From positions 1 through 64,000 of the forward strand of contig WBZZ01002865.1 of NCBI GenBank assembly GCA_019918135.1: a stretch of 64,000 nt of DNA, read 5' to 3'. Under the pieces are notes generated by a model that saw nothing but the letters and a program-made list of their open reading frames with translations, was not told the origin of the DNA and made no database searches. The DNA comes from Paulinella micropora (lineage: Eukaryota > Cercozoa > Imbricatea > Euglyphida > Paulinellidae). Both the position numbers and the translations under genes were made by a program. Positions 47,957 through 56,026 of this stretch are shown here, piece after piece. Positions within the stretch are counted from its first letter, which is position 1. Every line of letters starts with the position of its first letter.

Positions 47957-48691
47957 TCACCCCTCAAAATAAAGAAGAGTTTTTATAACATCCTCGGTCT
48001 TTCTGCCAAGAAAGGGGTCCCAGCAAATTATCGCCTGCGAAGCACGCAGCACACGCTCGAAAGCATTCCTGTTCTGATCCCACCGCGGGTGTCGAACACA
48101 CTCATCCATAAACATGCTGCTGAGCAATTCTTCGCTCTCGTTCAAAACTACCAGCTGGAAGGGGGCAACGTCCCCTCCCAGCAGCTGGTGCAGATTGTTA
48201 ATCTCTGAACAAAGCTTGTCACTCCGCCTCGTCGCCGCTCCGCACTTGTCCACCTGCACGCGGTGGGACTCCAGGTGTTTCCGTAGGCGAGCATACATCA
48301 CCTTCCCCGTCCGCCCCGAGCTGATTACGAGGACGCGCAGGGGCGCTTTAAACAGCCCCTGCAGCGCCCGCCGCTCCTTGACGCTGTAGGCCGCCCGGAC
48401 CGCCTCGCAATCGACACCCTGCAGAGCTAAAATCAGGTTCGCCAGCGCATACTTCTTCCCCGTGCCCCAGGCGCTGCGCACAAGCGACAGCCGTGTGGCC
48501 TTGCTCAGCAAGTAAGGCTTCACGTAGCGATCGTCGCCGCTGGTGAAGGACGGGATCTTCAAATCCTCCCAGCCCGCTGGCGCGGGCTGGGGCGGGAGAG
48601 CGGGGAGAGATTCGGGGGGCAGCATGCCCCCCGGGTCATAAGCCTGCCCATGCCCAAACGCCGCCGGGCTCTTGCTCGTCTTTTTTCTCAT
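47957..48691 (-). CDS. Origin-binding-protein-like helicase fragment
   Basis: 244 residues. SAWGTGKKYALANLI near residue 74 fits a Walker A in the style of herpesvirus origin-binding proteins (R-x-x-x-GTGKT). It is followed by RVLVISSGRT (motif Ia-like) and LVVLNESEELLSSM near residue 182, where the Walker B acidic pair D-E is N-E. A normal family member has several more helicase motifs and is much longer, so this is a truncated or degenerate copy. The N-terminus (MRKKTSKSPAAFGHGQAY) was acquired from, or shared with, the 44719 gene, and a palindromic element (48570-48638) is inserted just behind it (PGGMLPPESL...PQPAPAGW). Activity is doubtful. Confidence 0.6.
   Translation of the reverse strand: MRKKTSKSPAAFGHGQAYDPGGMLPPESLPALPPQPAPAGWEDLKIPSFTSGDDRYVKPYLLSKATRLSLVRSAWGTGKKYALANLILALQGVDCEAVRAAYSVKERRALQGLFKAPLRVLVISSGRTGKVMYARLRKHLESHRVQVDKCGAATRRSDKLCSEINNLHQLLGGDVAPFQLVVLNESEELLSSMFMDECVRHPRWDQNRNAFERVLRASQAIICWDPFLGRKTEDVIKTLLYFEG
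48570..48638. repeat. Palindromic mini-element in the origin-binding-like gene
   Basis: AGCCCGCTGGCGCGGGCTGG, about 27 bases of G-rich spacer, then GGGGGGCAGCATGCCCCCCG. In frame. Confidence 0.75.
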
Positions 48692-48718
48692 TTAGAGCAC
48701 TTTGCGCACAAGTTCTCT
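48639..48718 (-). repeat. Duplicated 5' leader shared with the 44719 gene
   Basis: About 80 bases around the start (CATAAGCCTGCCCA, CCAAACGCCG, GCTCTT-CTCGTCTT, TTCTCATTTAGAGCACTTTG) match 44633-44735 around the start of the 43286-44719 gene, which has an extra ~30 bases of Lys codons. Promoter and first ~18 codons are shared by two otherwise unrelated proteins. Confidence 0.8.
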
Positions 48719-48738
48719 CACAAAGGGACCAAAGAAAA

Positions 48739-48880
48739 AGTTTTTTAATTAAAATACAATCTGTGAATGTCTCACAAAACACCGAGGCTTCGTATTTAAT
48801 TTTTAAAAATTATACTCTCTCGTCGCCGCTCCGCACTTGTCCCCCGTGCCCCAGGCGCTGCGTGTCCAGGAGCAAAGGGG
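48739..48880 (-). pseudogene. Remnant of a second origin-binding-like gene copy
   Basis: 48739-48765 repeats the gene-end sequence found at 47889-47918 (TTTTTTAATTAAAATACAAT). 48825-48865 joins two separated pieces of the 47957-48691 gene: minus strand SAWGTG fused directly to DKCGAATR, with the stretch between them deleted. A short, decayed duplicate. Confidence 0.6.
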
Positions 48881-49161
48881 CTGCGCGCCGCGCCCGGGGG
48901 GCGGGTGCCTTGGGGGGGGGGGGGCGCCCCTTCCCCCCCCTTTCCCCCCCCCCCCGCTCCCCTTCCCCTCCTCTTCCCCCCTCTCCCCTTCCCCCCTCTC
49001 CCTCCCCAATTCGCTCCCGGGGGGGAAAGCCGGGGAGGGGGGGGCGCTCCCGGGGGGGGGTGCCCCACGGATATATACCCAACTTAGCACATTAAAAGAC
49101 ACACACAAAACTCACACACACACACACACACACACCCGACGAGGAGATTGACTCGAGGGGC
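48881..49161. other. G/C homopolymer region and CA microsatellite
   Basis: Alternating G and C runs over about 200 bases, then a (CA)n tract at about 49098-49136 leading to the broken primase-like gene. Reading frames here are low complexity. Confidence 0.5.
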
Positions 49162-49740
49162 ATGTCTGCCGATGGAGCGAGGCGGCAGCCCCGCGTCATC
49201 ACGATCACGCACAATCTGCCCAGACCAATCCAGCTCTTCGAATCCAGCGGCAAGGGTTCGTTCCCAGGAGAGGACTGCTTTGCCAAGGGCAAAGAGCTGC
49301 AGCACACCTTTTTCTATAAACTCAACTTGCCCCCCGGCCCCCAGCCCGCTAGCGCGGGCTGGATGGGGGGCTCGGGGGGCCTTGCCCCCCGGAACGCAGC
49401 TTCTTTTCCATCATCACCGACTCGTGCTCACTCTACCTGGACCTGGAATGGTATTCGCAGGGTGACGCGCCCGACGCAGAGTCCCCCCAACTCCTGCTCG
49501 CACTTCGGGACGCCGTAGGCCTCGCTCTCGCCGCGCTGGGGCTTTCACCCTCGGCCTCTGACGAAATGCACAGCCACGACTTCGGGCGCGCCTGCCCCCC
49601 CGACGCCAAGAACTCCGGCAGCTGGTATAAAACTGCTCTGCGGCGGCACCGCAGCCCCACAGAACTCCGCTTCGGTACCCGCCCGACAAGCGCGCCCGAG
49701 ATTCAGACTACGAAGCGTACCCCGGCGGCTACATGTACAG
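49162..49740 (+). pseudogene. Primase (AEP/PrimPol)-like gene broken by a palindromic element and frameshifts
   Basis: The ATG at 49162 opens a frame with ELQHTFFYKLNLPPG, then a palindromic element (49341-49392) is reached. After it, another frame reads RSFFSIITDSCSLYLDLEWY followed by a helix (LLLALRDAVGLALAALGL). A hydrophobic strand ending in D-x-E next to FF/Y residues is the look of motif I in archaeo-eukaryotic primases (PrimPol: RLYFDLEF), whose acids bind metal. The motif II and III histidine/aspartate cannot be placed with confidence. The open frame ends about 49766. Assignment rests mainly on one motif. Confidence 0.45.
49341..49392. repeat. Palindromic mini-element inside the primase-like gene
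   Basis: AGCCCGCTAGCGCGGGCTGG, spacer, GGGGGGCCTTGCCCCCCGG. Here the element coincides with a change of reading frame, unlike most coding copies. Confidence 0.75.
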
Positions 49741-50128
49741 AAGAACGGAAGAGGGTGTTGTGCTAGACCGACTGGTGCACGACAGAGACACCAGGCGCCG
49801 CTGGGAGTACAGGGCGTGCTTACAGGCCTGGAACTCGGCCCTGTGCATATCCGCCCGGGCCCGCGAGCTGGACACACTGCTGGCAGTGCTGGCCCGCGTG
49901 CGTGAGCTCTGCCCAGGGCTCGAGTACATGGATCCGCCGCAGAGGGCGAGGACCCCAGGGACGCCGGCAACAAGACCCGGGTGGTGGCGTCCATCCTGCG
50001 AGAGGTGAGGGCCAGGCTCGGCCTGGACTCCAAGACTATGCGCAACGAGGTGGTCGCCCAGGCGCTGAAATTCCACTTGGCGGAACAACAAGCCGGCCTG
50101 GACCGCGCGGCCGCCCCGGCCCGGTAGC
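49682..50128 (+). pseudogene. Downstream fragment of the same or a second broken gene
   Basis: One frame reads DKRARDSDYEAYPGGYMYRRTEEGVVLDRLVHD-like, helical sequence to about 49935. The next frame continues with KTRVVASILREVRARLGLDS, then VVAQALKFHLAEQQAGLDRAA to a TAG at 50126-50128. Composition and smooth handover suggest one protein with a frameshift near 49925-49945, perhaps the continuation of the primase-like gene. No family was recognised for this part. Confidence 0.4.
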
Positions 50129-50303
50129 AACACACGTACAGACTACTCAACAGTCTTTTTTTGTAAATAAAAAAAACAAACCTGTGACCAAGTCTGGATC
50201 TGCTAGCGGGGCGCACGCCATAGCACAACGATTAACCGGATATTTTTTTATTTTTTAGAAAAGTGAGATTTTTAAAAACTAGCTGGTCTTCTTTTCTTGG
50301 CTA

Positions 50304-52427
50304 CTAGCCCATGCCCTCGCCGTCCTCTTCTGCTGCTTCATACTCCTCGCCGAGCGGCAGCTCGTGCAAGAGCGAGGCGGCGCTGGCCAGCGGCTTGTCT
50401 TTGATCTTCTCGTATTCGTGCTCCCAAACATAAAACACGCGGCAGCCGGCCGGCATCTGCTGGCGCACAATGTACATTCGCGCCATCGTCTCTCGGTACA
50501 AATCCTTGTTTAAGCGGCCGTGAACCGAGGAACGGCCCTCGGCGTACTTGGGGTGTCCGGGTGGAAAGCCGTGGTACGCGTTCCCATGAAACTCGTACGC
50601 GCAGTTCCGGGCCTCGTCGTAGCCATCCAACAGCAGCTTTGTGCCCGGGACTCGGGCCTCGGAGCCCCGGGGCACGTCGGCGCCATCGGTAAAATGCTTG
50701 TGCTGGATCCGCCAGCCGGGGTTGGCTTGCTCTAACCTGTCCCACAGCCTGCACGCCGCGATCGAACAGCCCGCGGCCGGCTTAGGGATCAACCCGCGCG
50801 CAAACGCATGCTCCGCGCACAGCCGCTTGCCGCGCCCTTGCTCGTCCGCAAAGCCAGCCTCTTTCTTGGCGTCCGCCGGGCAGTCCTCGCACGGGTTCTG
50901 CACCTCGTGGCAGCCTCTGAGTCTCGCATGCTCTGCGCACAGCCGCTTGCCGCGCCCTTGTTCGTCCGGAAAGGCAGCCTCTTTCTTGGCGCCGGCCGGG
51001 CAGTCCTCGCACGGGTTCTGCACCTCGTGGCAGCCTCTGAGTCTTGCATGCTCTGCGCACAGCCTCTGCTTGCGCCCCTGCTCGTCCGCAAAGTGTGCCT
51101 GTTTCTTGGCGTCGGCCGGGCAGTCCTCGCACGGATTTCGCACCTCGTGGCAGCCTCTGAGTCTCGCATGCTCTGCGCACAGTCTCTGCTTGCGCCCCTG
51201 CTCGTCCGCAAAGCAAGCCTCTTTCTTGGCGTCCGCCGGGCAGTCCTCGCACGGGTTCTGCACCTCGTGGCAGCCTCTGAGTCTCGCATGCTCTGCACAC
51301 AGCCGCTTGCCGCGCCCTTGCTCGTTCGCAAAGCCAGCCTCTTTCTTGGCGTCCGCCGGGCAGTCCTCGCACGGGTTCTGCACCTCGTGGCAGTCTCTGA
51401 GTCTCGCATGCTCTGCGCACAGCCTCTGCTTGCGCCCTTGCTCGTCTGCAAAGGCAGCCTGTTTCTTGGCGTCGGCCGGGCAGTCCTCGCACGGGTTCTG
51501 CACCTCGTGGCAGCCTCTGAGTCTCGCATGCTCTGCGCACAGCCTTTGCTTGCGCCCCTGCTCGTCCGCAAAGTGTGCGTTTTTCTTGGCGTCGGCCGGG
51601 CAGTCCTCGCACGGGTGCAGCACCTCGTGGCAGCCTCGCACCCGGGCGTGCTCCGCGCACAGCCGATTCTTGCGCCCTTGCTCGTTCGCAAAGTGTGCGT
51701 CTTTCTTGGCGCCGGCCGGGCAGTCCTCGCACGGGTTCCGCACCTCGTGGCAGCCACGCCCTCTGGCGTGCCTGGCACAAAGCTTGAACCGACGCTGCGG
51801 CCCGTCGTCTGTCCAATGCTTGCCTGCGACGACTGTCTTTTCATTCTGCCAGCAGCTTGCACAGGCTAGTTGCCATTGTGTCCAGCCATGCGGCGGCTTG
51901 CTGGCCCGGCTGGAAAGAGCACCGCCGACACTTACTCGTAATTGGTAGTTACGTCCGCCTTGCGAATGAGTAAGCAACTGCCCCGGTGCCGTGGCGCTCG
52001 GCTGCGGCAGTCTCTCTTTCTTTTTTTGCTGCGTAGCTTCCGGCCCTTTTCCCTGCTTTTCTCTTTTTATGTCTGCCGGCGAGATGGAGCCGTGCCGCGC
52101 ACACAGCGTGGGCCACTCGTGCTCCTGGCGGACGTTCGCGACCGTCGCGAGGTTCTCGTGCTCGTAGCAGCTTTCGCAGGCCGGTCGATCCGCCGACTCT
52201 TGGCCCCCGCGCCACTCTTTGAACACCAGCCTCTGGCCCTCGATGACCTTGAAGGCCGCGCCGTAGTGCTGCAGCATGCGCACGCCCGGCCGCCGCTCCA
52301 CAAACGGCTCGGCGCTGGCCAGGCGCTGCAGCCACAGCCGGACCGCGGACGACTGGCGGGTAGGGGGGCTGCTGCTCCGGCAGTCGTCGCCGTCGTCGGG
52401 CCGCTGCCGCTTCCGGCCGCTGTCCAT
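50304..52427 (-). CDS. EsV-1-7-like zinc-repeat protein fused to a VSR-like nuclease domain
   Basis: 707 residues from the ATG 52427 (MDSGRKRQRP); the upstream open frame is poly-Pro and rejected. A first zinc pair (CESCYEHENL...LCARH) and a degenerate unit (CASCWQ...LCARHARGRGCHEV) lead into eight 40-residue repeats of the form CEDCPADAKK-x2-F-x-DEQGR-x3-LCAEHARLRGCHEV. The C-x2-C...F...G...C-x2-H-x4-G-x-x-x-V layout resembles the EsV-1-7 repeat of brown-algal viruses and algae, which has C-x4-C. The C-terminal domain has LLLDGYDEARNCAYEFHGNAYHG near residues 600-622, the D-G...EFHG-x-x-x-HG pattern of VSR/PD-(D/E)XK-type nucleases found in several large DNA viruses and mobile elements. Likely a DNA-binding nuclease with a zinc array for targeting; that is inference. 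Confidence 0.7.
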   Translation of the reverse strand: MDSGRKRQRPDDGDDCRSSSPPTRQSSAVRLWLQRLASAEPFVERRPGVRMLQHYGAAFKVIEGQRLVFKEWRGGQESADRPACESCYEHENLATVANVRQEHEWPTLCARHGSISPADIKREKQGKGPEATQQKKKERLPQPSATAPGQLLTHSQGGRNYQLRVSVGGALSSRASKPPHGWTQWQLACASCWQNEKTVVAGKHWTDDGPQRRFKLCARHARGRGCHEVRNPCEDCPAGAKKDAHFANEQGRKNRLCAEHARVRGCHEVLHPCEDCPADAKKNAHFADEQGRKQRLCAEHARLRGCHEVQNPCEDCPADAKKQAAFADEQGRKQRLCAEHARLRDCHEVQNPCEDCPADAKKEAGFANEQGRGKRLCAEHARLRGCHEVQNPCEDCPADAKKEACFADEQGRKQRLCAEHARLRGCHEVRNPCEDCPADAKKQAHFADEQGRKQRLCAEHARLRGCHEVQNPCEDCPAGAKKEAAFPDEQGRGKRLCAEHARLRGCHEVQNPCEDCPADAKKEAGFADEQGRGKRLCAEHAFARGLIPKPAAGCSIAACRLWDRLEQANPGWRIQHKHFTDGADVPRGSEARVPGTKLLLDGYDEARNCAYEFHGNAYHGFPPGHPKYAEGRSSVHGRLNKDLYRETMARMYIVRQQMPAGCRVFYVWEHEYEKIKDKPLASAASLLHELPLGEEYEAAEEDGEGMG
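50806..51765. repeat. Eight 120-bp tandem repeats coding the zinc array
   Basis: The phrase CAGTCCTCGCACGGGTT recurs (with small changes) at 50881, 51001, 51121, 51241, 51361, 51481, 51601 and 51721, exactly every 120 bases. Interior units are the most alike and the 51601 and 51721 copies the most diverged, as expected from internal expansion. Confidence 0.95.
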
Positions 52428-52919
52428 GCCGCCGGCGGACAAGGGGGAGCGGCCCCCCCGTGCTTGTGTTCCAGTTACCGAGCTAGGAGAGGAGGAGGAG
52501 GAGGAGGACCGTGGGCAGGAAGAAGGCGGGGGGGGGGGGGCGCGCAACCCCTGGCAGGCCATGAGGGGGGGGGGGGGCGTACAACCCCTGGCAGGCCATG
52601 GGGGGAGGGGGGGGGGCGGGGTCCGTGGGCGGGGCAGTGGAGAGAGAGAGGGGGGGGGGGGAGGGGGCACACGGAGCGTGTGGGAGGGGGAGGTGTAGCG
52701 ATCCGCCCCCCCCCCCCCCCCCGCGCCCCCCCCTCTGCCGCCTCTTTCTGGGCTGACTAGGGATTTGCCCCCTTCGATCCTGGCGGGCGTGCCCGGGGGG
52801 GCAGGCGGCACTCCCGGGACAAGGAAGAACGGTGAAGAGGGTGGGAGGGAGGGGAGGCTGGGAGAAGAGGGCGGAGGTGGGGGGGGGAGCTGGACCCCCT
52901 CCCTTCACGGGCGGGGGCT
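52428..52919. other. Intergenic G/C tract region
   Basis: About 490 bases with several poly-G and poly-C runs and a duplicated CAACCCCTGGCAGGCCATG (52546-52564 and 52583-52601). All frames are low complexity. It contains the upstream region of the zinc-repeat nuclease (minus) and of the 52.9-kb frame (plus). Confidence 0.5.
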
Positions 52920-53495
52920 GTGGGGTCTCTTTCCTCACACACTCCCCTCCCACCCGCGCTCCCCCCCCCCCCCCCATCTCCCCCTCTCTCCCCAGTCGCT
53001 CTCTACCCTTTTCTCCTTCACAAGCTGGCTGACCGCCTCCTCTTGCCAGCAGGACACACCCCCGACGCAGTGGGGCCCGGCCAAAGCCCGGAGCCGCCCG
53101 CCTATGTGTTTGAGAACGGGCAGCTGCGCGTCCGCCTAGTCTATGACGATGCTCTGTGCCGCGCGCCGGCGGCCGACCTGGCCCAGGCCCTGCTGGCCCT
53201 AGGCCACGAGCTGACGCACCCGCCGGCCGCCGGCCTCCTGGCCGCGGCGCTGCCGCTTTCGGCCCTGGCCCGGAGCCAGGCCACGCCCGACTAGGGGGCC
53301 GGCCTGGGCGCCGAGCTGGCCGCCCTGGAGCACGTGTGTCACAACTACCGCCCCGCCTGGCGGGAGGGCCCCACCGCCGTGGCCCACGACCTGTGCGCCG
53401 CGCTTTCTGTTTTAGCAGCAGTAACTGAATTTCTAACCGCACTAAAGTGGAGCAGAGACGCGGCGGGGCCTAGAAGAGAGGGGGAGCGGTCGTAA
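52920..53495 (+). pseudogene. Small unknown protein split by an in-frame TAG
   Basis: A frame with protein-like sequence from about 53020 (PPAYVFENGQLRVRLVYDDA, LAQALLALGHELTHP) stops at TAG 53292-53294. It then continues in the same frame for 66 codons with equally protein-like sequence (GAELAALEHVCHNYRPAWRE, AHDLCAALSVLAAVTEFLTA) to a TAA at 53493. GHELTH resembles a short metal-protease-like H-E-x-x-H fragment (HELTH), with CHNY later; whether this is a zinc-protease relic cannot be decided. The start is uncertain: the ATG at 52920 begins a poly-Pro stretch. It ends 108 bases before a palindromic element. Confidence 0.45.
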
Positions 53496-53602
53496 GCTTG
53501 ACTTTTTTAAATTAGAATTCGTTTATGATACAATTAGGTATCTTGAAGTTTCGTTCTTGAAACTCACTGCCGAGTTTTATTTGGCAGGGTGTCTCTCCCT
53601 CT

Positions 53603-53624
53603 CCAGCCCGCTTGCGCGGGCTGG
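53603..53624. repeat. Palindromic mini-element, intergenic
   Basis: CCAGCCCGCTTGCGCGGGCTGG, a perfect inverted repeat of 9-10 bases per arm. Half-copies follow the next two genes at 54527-54537 and 55137-55148. Confidence 0.7.
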
Positions 53625-53644
53625 GTAGCAACTAGCAGAGATGC

Positions 53645-53800
53645 AGGGAAAGGGGGGGGGTGCCCCCCACCACCAGAGAGAGAGGGGGGGGGAGCCCCCC
53701 CCCCCTGTACAAGGAGCACCCAAAGGTCATTGCACGTTGCCAGGCCACAATTTGTTTGATTTGCGTTTTTTGAAGGAGGGGGGGGGGTGCGCTGATTCTC
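53645..53800. repeat. Upstream region shared with the 45096 kelch gene
   Basis: Two G-run/C-run motifs, a CCCCCCTGTACAAGGAGCACC segment, CCAGGCCACAATTTG and another G run occur in the same order as at 44836-44995. Confidence 0.5.
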
Positions 53801-53907
53801 CCTGTCCCCTTTTTTGTTTCTCTTGTGTGCGTCTATCTCTCATGCCCCTCCCCCCTTCCCCTCCCCCCCCCCCCCACCCCTCTCCTCTTGTGTCTCTCTC
53901 TTGCCAG

Positions 53908-54519
53908 ATGACGACGATGGATTTCGAGGAGCCTTCTCCCAAGAAGCTCAAGGTCGAGAGCGAGCCGCCCGCACACGAGCTGTCTTCCAACTCAGACCCG
54001 ACAGCCGTCGGGTCTGAGCTGTCTCCCAATTCAGACCCGACGACAGCAGTCGTCGTCGGGTCTGAGCCTGCACGCGCTTATGGCTGTCGGGTACCCCCGT
54101 ACGACCCGCGGCTGTGTGGGCTGGAGCCTCTAGCCACGACGCCGCCGCCGTCGGAGGCTGATGCCGCAAGTGCAGCCTTGCTGGCGGACCTGGAGCGAGT
54201 TTCTAGCGTGTTAGACAAAATCAAGGCTCAGGTACGCTCAGGACAATATAAAGAGCACGTGGCCCCCAGGGCCAGGGCTCTGACAGAGTGGGTCGGGTCC
54301 AAGCAAGGAACAGTGCGCGCCGAAGACCCAAAGGCGACGCACGTAGAGAGAGACATTTGGCGCGTGAATAACAGCCTGGTGTTGATAAGTTATGCACTGG
54401 CCAGGCAGCGCATCGATGAACGCCCCTATGACAATTGCATTACTCCTTTGCTGAAGCAGGTGTCGTCCCAACCAACCGCTAGAACGAGCGCTCCCAAGCG
54501 GCTAGACTTTTATGACTGA
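53908..54519 (+). CDS. 203-residue protein with a repeated Ser/Asp N-terminus, unknown
   Basis: ATG at 53908 (MTTMDFEEP), directly after a pyrimidine-rich stretch ending CCAG; the open frame upstream is low complexity. The N-terminus has a PSPKKLKVES nuclear-localisation-like patch and a duplicated ELS(S/P)NSDPT-AV-GSE unit. The C-terminal half is helical (ADLERVSSVLDKIKAQVRS, NNSLVLISYALARQRID). No family recognised. Half a palindromic element and TTAAAAATTAAATTC follow the stop. Confidence 0.6.
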   Translation: MTTMDFEEPSPKKLKVESEPPAHELSSNSDPTAVGSELSPNSDPTTAVVVGSEPARAYGCRVPPYDPRLCGLEPLATTPPPSEADAASAALLADLERVSSVLDKIKAQVRSGQYKEHVAPRARALTEWVGSKQGTVRAEDPKATHVERDIWRVNNSLVLISYALARQRIDERPYDNCITPLLKQVSSQPTARTSAPKRLDFYD

Positions 54520-54634
54520 ATCCCAGCCCGCTTGCGCTGCTTCCCCTTTTGTCCCCCCAGCGGTTTGACTTTTTTAAAAATTAAATTCGTTTCTGATTGA
54601 ATTAGCTGTCTTGTTTTTAATTATAAAGTAATCG

Positions 54635-55120
54635 ATGCAATGCGTCCCAAAGAAACTCGGCTCTGCTCAGCTTGCCAAGAGCCAAGCCGAAGCAGAACCC
54701 GACGAATGTGGGGTGGGCTCGAAGGATCCCGACGACGACGACGAGCCGACGACGAGCCTACGGAGCCTACCGGTTGCGCTTGGCAGCCAGAAACTGCACG
54801 CACTAAGAAACCTTGATTCATTTTCAATCTCGCAAGCGTCGTCGCCGTACGAGTTCCAAGGCTGTCCTCGCAGTCCTAAAGCTCCGAGCTTTTGTCGACC
54901 TTTGACGGATCTTCCAACAAGGCCCAGCCCGCTCGCATCTCCTTCCAAGAGCTTGCCACCGTTGGAATTGGAATGTTTGGCGCCACATAGCGGCCAAGGC
55001 GTCGAACCGCATCTCTCGAGCTCGCCAACGTCGGAACAAGAATGCGCGACACCTGTCATGCCGGTGCTGCTGCTTCCATGCAAACTAGTGCGAACCAAAA
55101 CCCGGCTCGACCCGGGCTGA
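54635..55120 (+). CDS. Uncertain ORF, 161 residues
   Basis: ATG at 54635; Ser/Pro/Leu-rich with an acidic DPDDDDEP patch. Other frames over the same DNA have equally plausible pieces. For example, an ATG six bases downstream reads MRPKETRLCSACQEP with a C-x-x-C pair before stopping after 60 codons, and minus-strand frames also exist. The stretch lies between AT-rich gene-end signals (54560-54625 and 55150-55180), so one gene is expected here, but the true frame is unclear and it may carry frameshifts. Confidence 0.3.
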   Translation: MQCVPKKLGSAQLAKSQAEAEPDECGVGSKDPDDDDEPTTSLRSLPVALGSQKLHALRNLDSFSISQASSPYEFQGCPRSPKAPSFCRPLTDLPTRPSPLASPSKSLPPLELECLAPHSGQGVEPHLSSSPTSEQECATPVMPVLLLPCKLVRTKTRLDPG

Positions 55121-55226
55121 GCAAAAGCAGGCGGCCCAGCCCGCTTAACTGTTTAATTAAATTCATTTACGATTGAATTAGGTGTCTTGAAACTTCTGAA
55201 ACACCATGCTAGGCCGCTTGCTGGGT

Positions 55227-55955
55227 TTAGAACATGTGCACTTGGTCCTTGTTGTGCCAAAGCACCAGATACGCAAGGGCCAGAACGCACGTAACCAACA
55301 GCAGCAAAAATACGAGGCAACAGCCCTTGTTTTCTAAGGTGGGACCTGGCTGATAGTGCTCTAAAGTGATATCTTGCTGAGAGTTCGAATCGTTGTCTGG
55401 TTTAAATAGGCAACAAAAACAACACGTGTACACAACAGTCAGGAGCAGAAAGAACAAGCAGCTGATCCCTACGTTGCGGGTTCTGTGGTAATCCTCGCTG
55501 CACACGATGAAGGGCGTGTAGTCAATGGTGCAAGAGCGGAGCCCCCAATCGGCATAGCAGACTACGTCGAAGCTCAGCGTGATCTCGGACCACTTTTGGC
55601 GCCGTAGCTTGATATTGCTCTTGTACAAGATATTACCTTCGATATCCTCGGTATAGCGACGTTCGAATGGGCCATCCCTAATTGGTTGGGGGGTGTGCCA
55701 CGCCTTCGGTTCGGCGTGGAATTCCCATTCTGGTTTTTGGGAAGACTGCCAGCGTGTGACCACGCCGGCCAGCTTGACAAAAGCGCAATCCGGAAACTCC
55801 GCAAAGGGCTGGACCTTAAACGCGTTTGCACGCCCCCCCGGCGCGGAGAGTGTCAACGAGTGCGTATGATTGTTCTGCGTCTTCAGCTGGGATTCAATCT
55901 CAGCTCTGTATAAGCTGGCTCCGGCAGTCCAGAGAAAGTTTAACAGCACCAGCAT
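55227..55955 (-). CDS. Membrane protein with signal peptide and two C-terminal membrane segments
   Basis: 242 residues from the ATG 55955 (MLVLLNFLWTAGASLYRAEI gives a signal peptide; the frame is open upstream but a TATA box lies at 56014-56026, so that part is leader). The ectodomain of about 150 residues has one N-H-T glycosylation site and a few Cys. Two hydrophobic segments near the end (FFLLLTVVYTCCFCCLF and CLVFLLLLVTCVLALAYLVLW) form a hairpin, with both termini probably on the outer face. Cys clusters next to the segments may be palmitoylated. Probably an envelope or virion membrane protein; no family recognised. Confidence 0.7.
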   Translation of the reverse strand: MLVLLNFLWTAGASLYRAEIESQLKTQNNHTHSLTLSAPGGRANAFKVQPFAEFPDCAFVKLAGVVTRWQSSQKPEWEFHAEPKAWHTPQPIRDGPFERRYTEDIEGNILYKSNIKLRRQKWSEITLSFDVVCYADWGLRSCTIDYTPFIVCSEDYHRTRNVGISCLFFLLLTVVYTCCFCCLFKPDNDSNSQQDITLEHYQPGPTLENKGCCLVFLLLLVTCVLALAYLVLWHNKDQVHMF

Positions 55956-56013
55956 GCGGATCTTGCTGACAGCCCGCTCCTCCCCCCCTTTTTTTTTGTT
56001 TCTCCTCTTATTA

Positions 56014-56026
56014 CCTTTTATATATA
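56014..56026 (-). promoter_or_regulatory. TATA box for the membrane protein gene
   Basis: Minus strand TATATATAAAAGG, about 58 bases before the ATG at 55955. Confidence 0.5.

Noticed and set aside
50806..51765. CRISPR-like array
   Set aside because: The 120-bp units are contiguous coding repeats without unique spacers.
50641..51948. Plus-strand and other-frame repeats opposite the zinc-repeat nuclease
   Set aside because: The 120-bp repeats keep several frames open. Only the minus frame 50304-52427 gives regular Cys/His spacing and a nuclease domain.
52428..52811. N-terminal extension of the zinc-repeat nuclease to 52811
   Set aside because: The added 128 residues are poly-Pro/Ser/Gly from homopolymer tracts; the ATG at 52427 begins a normal basic N-terminus.
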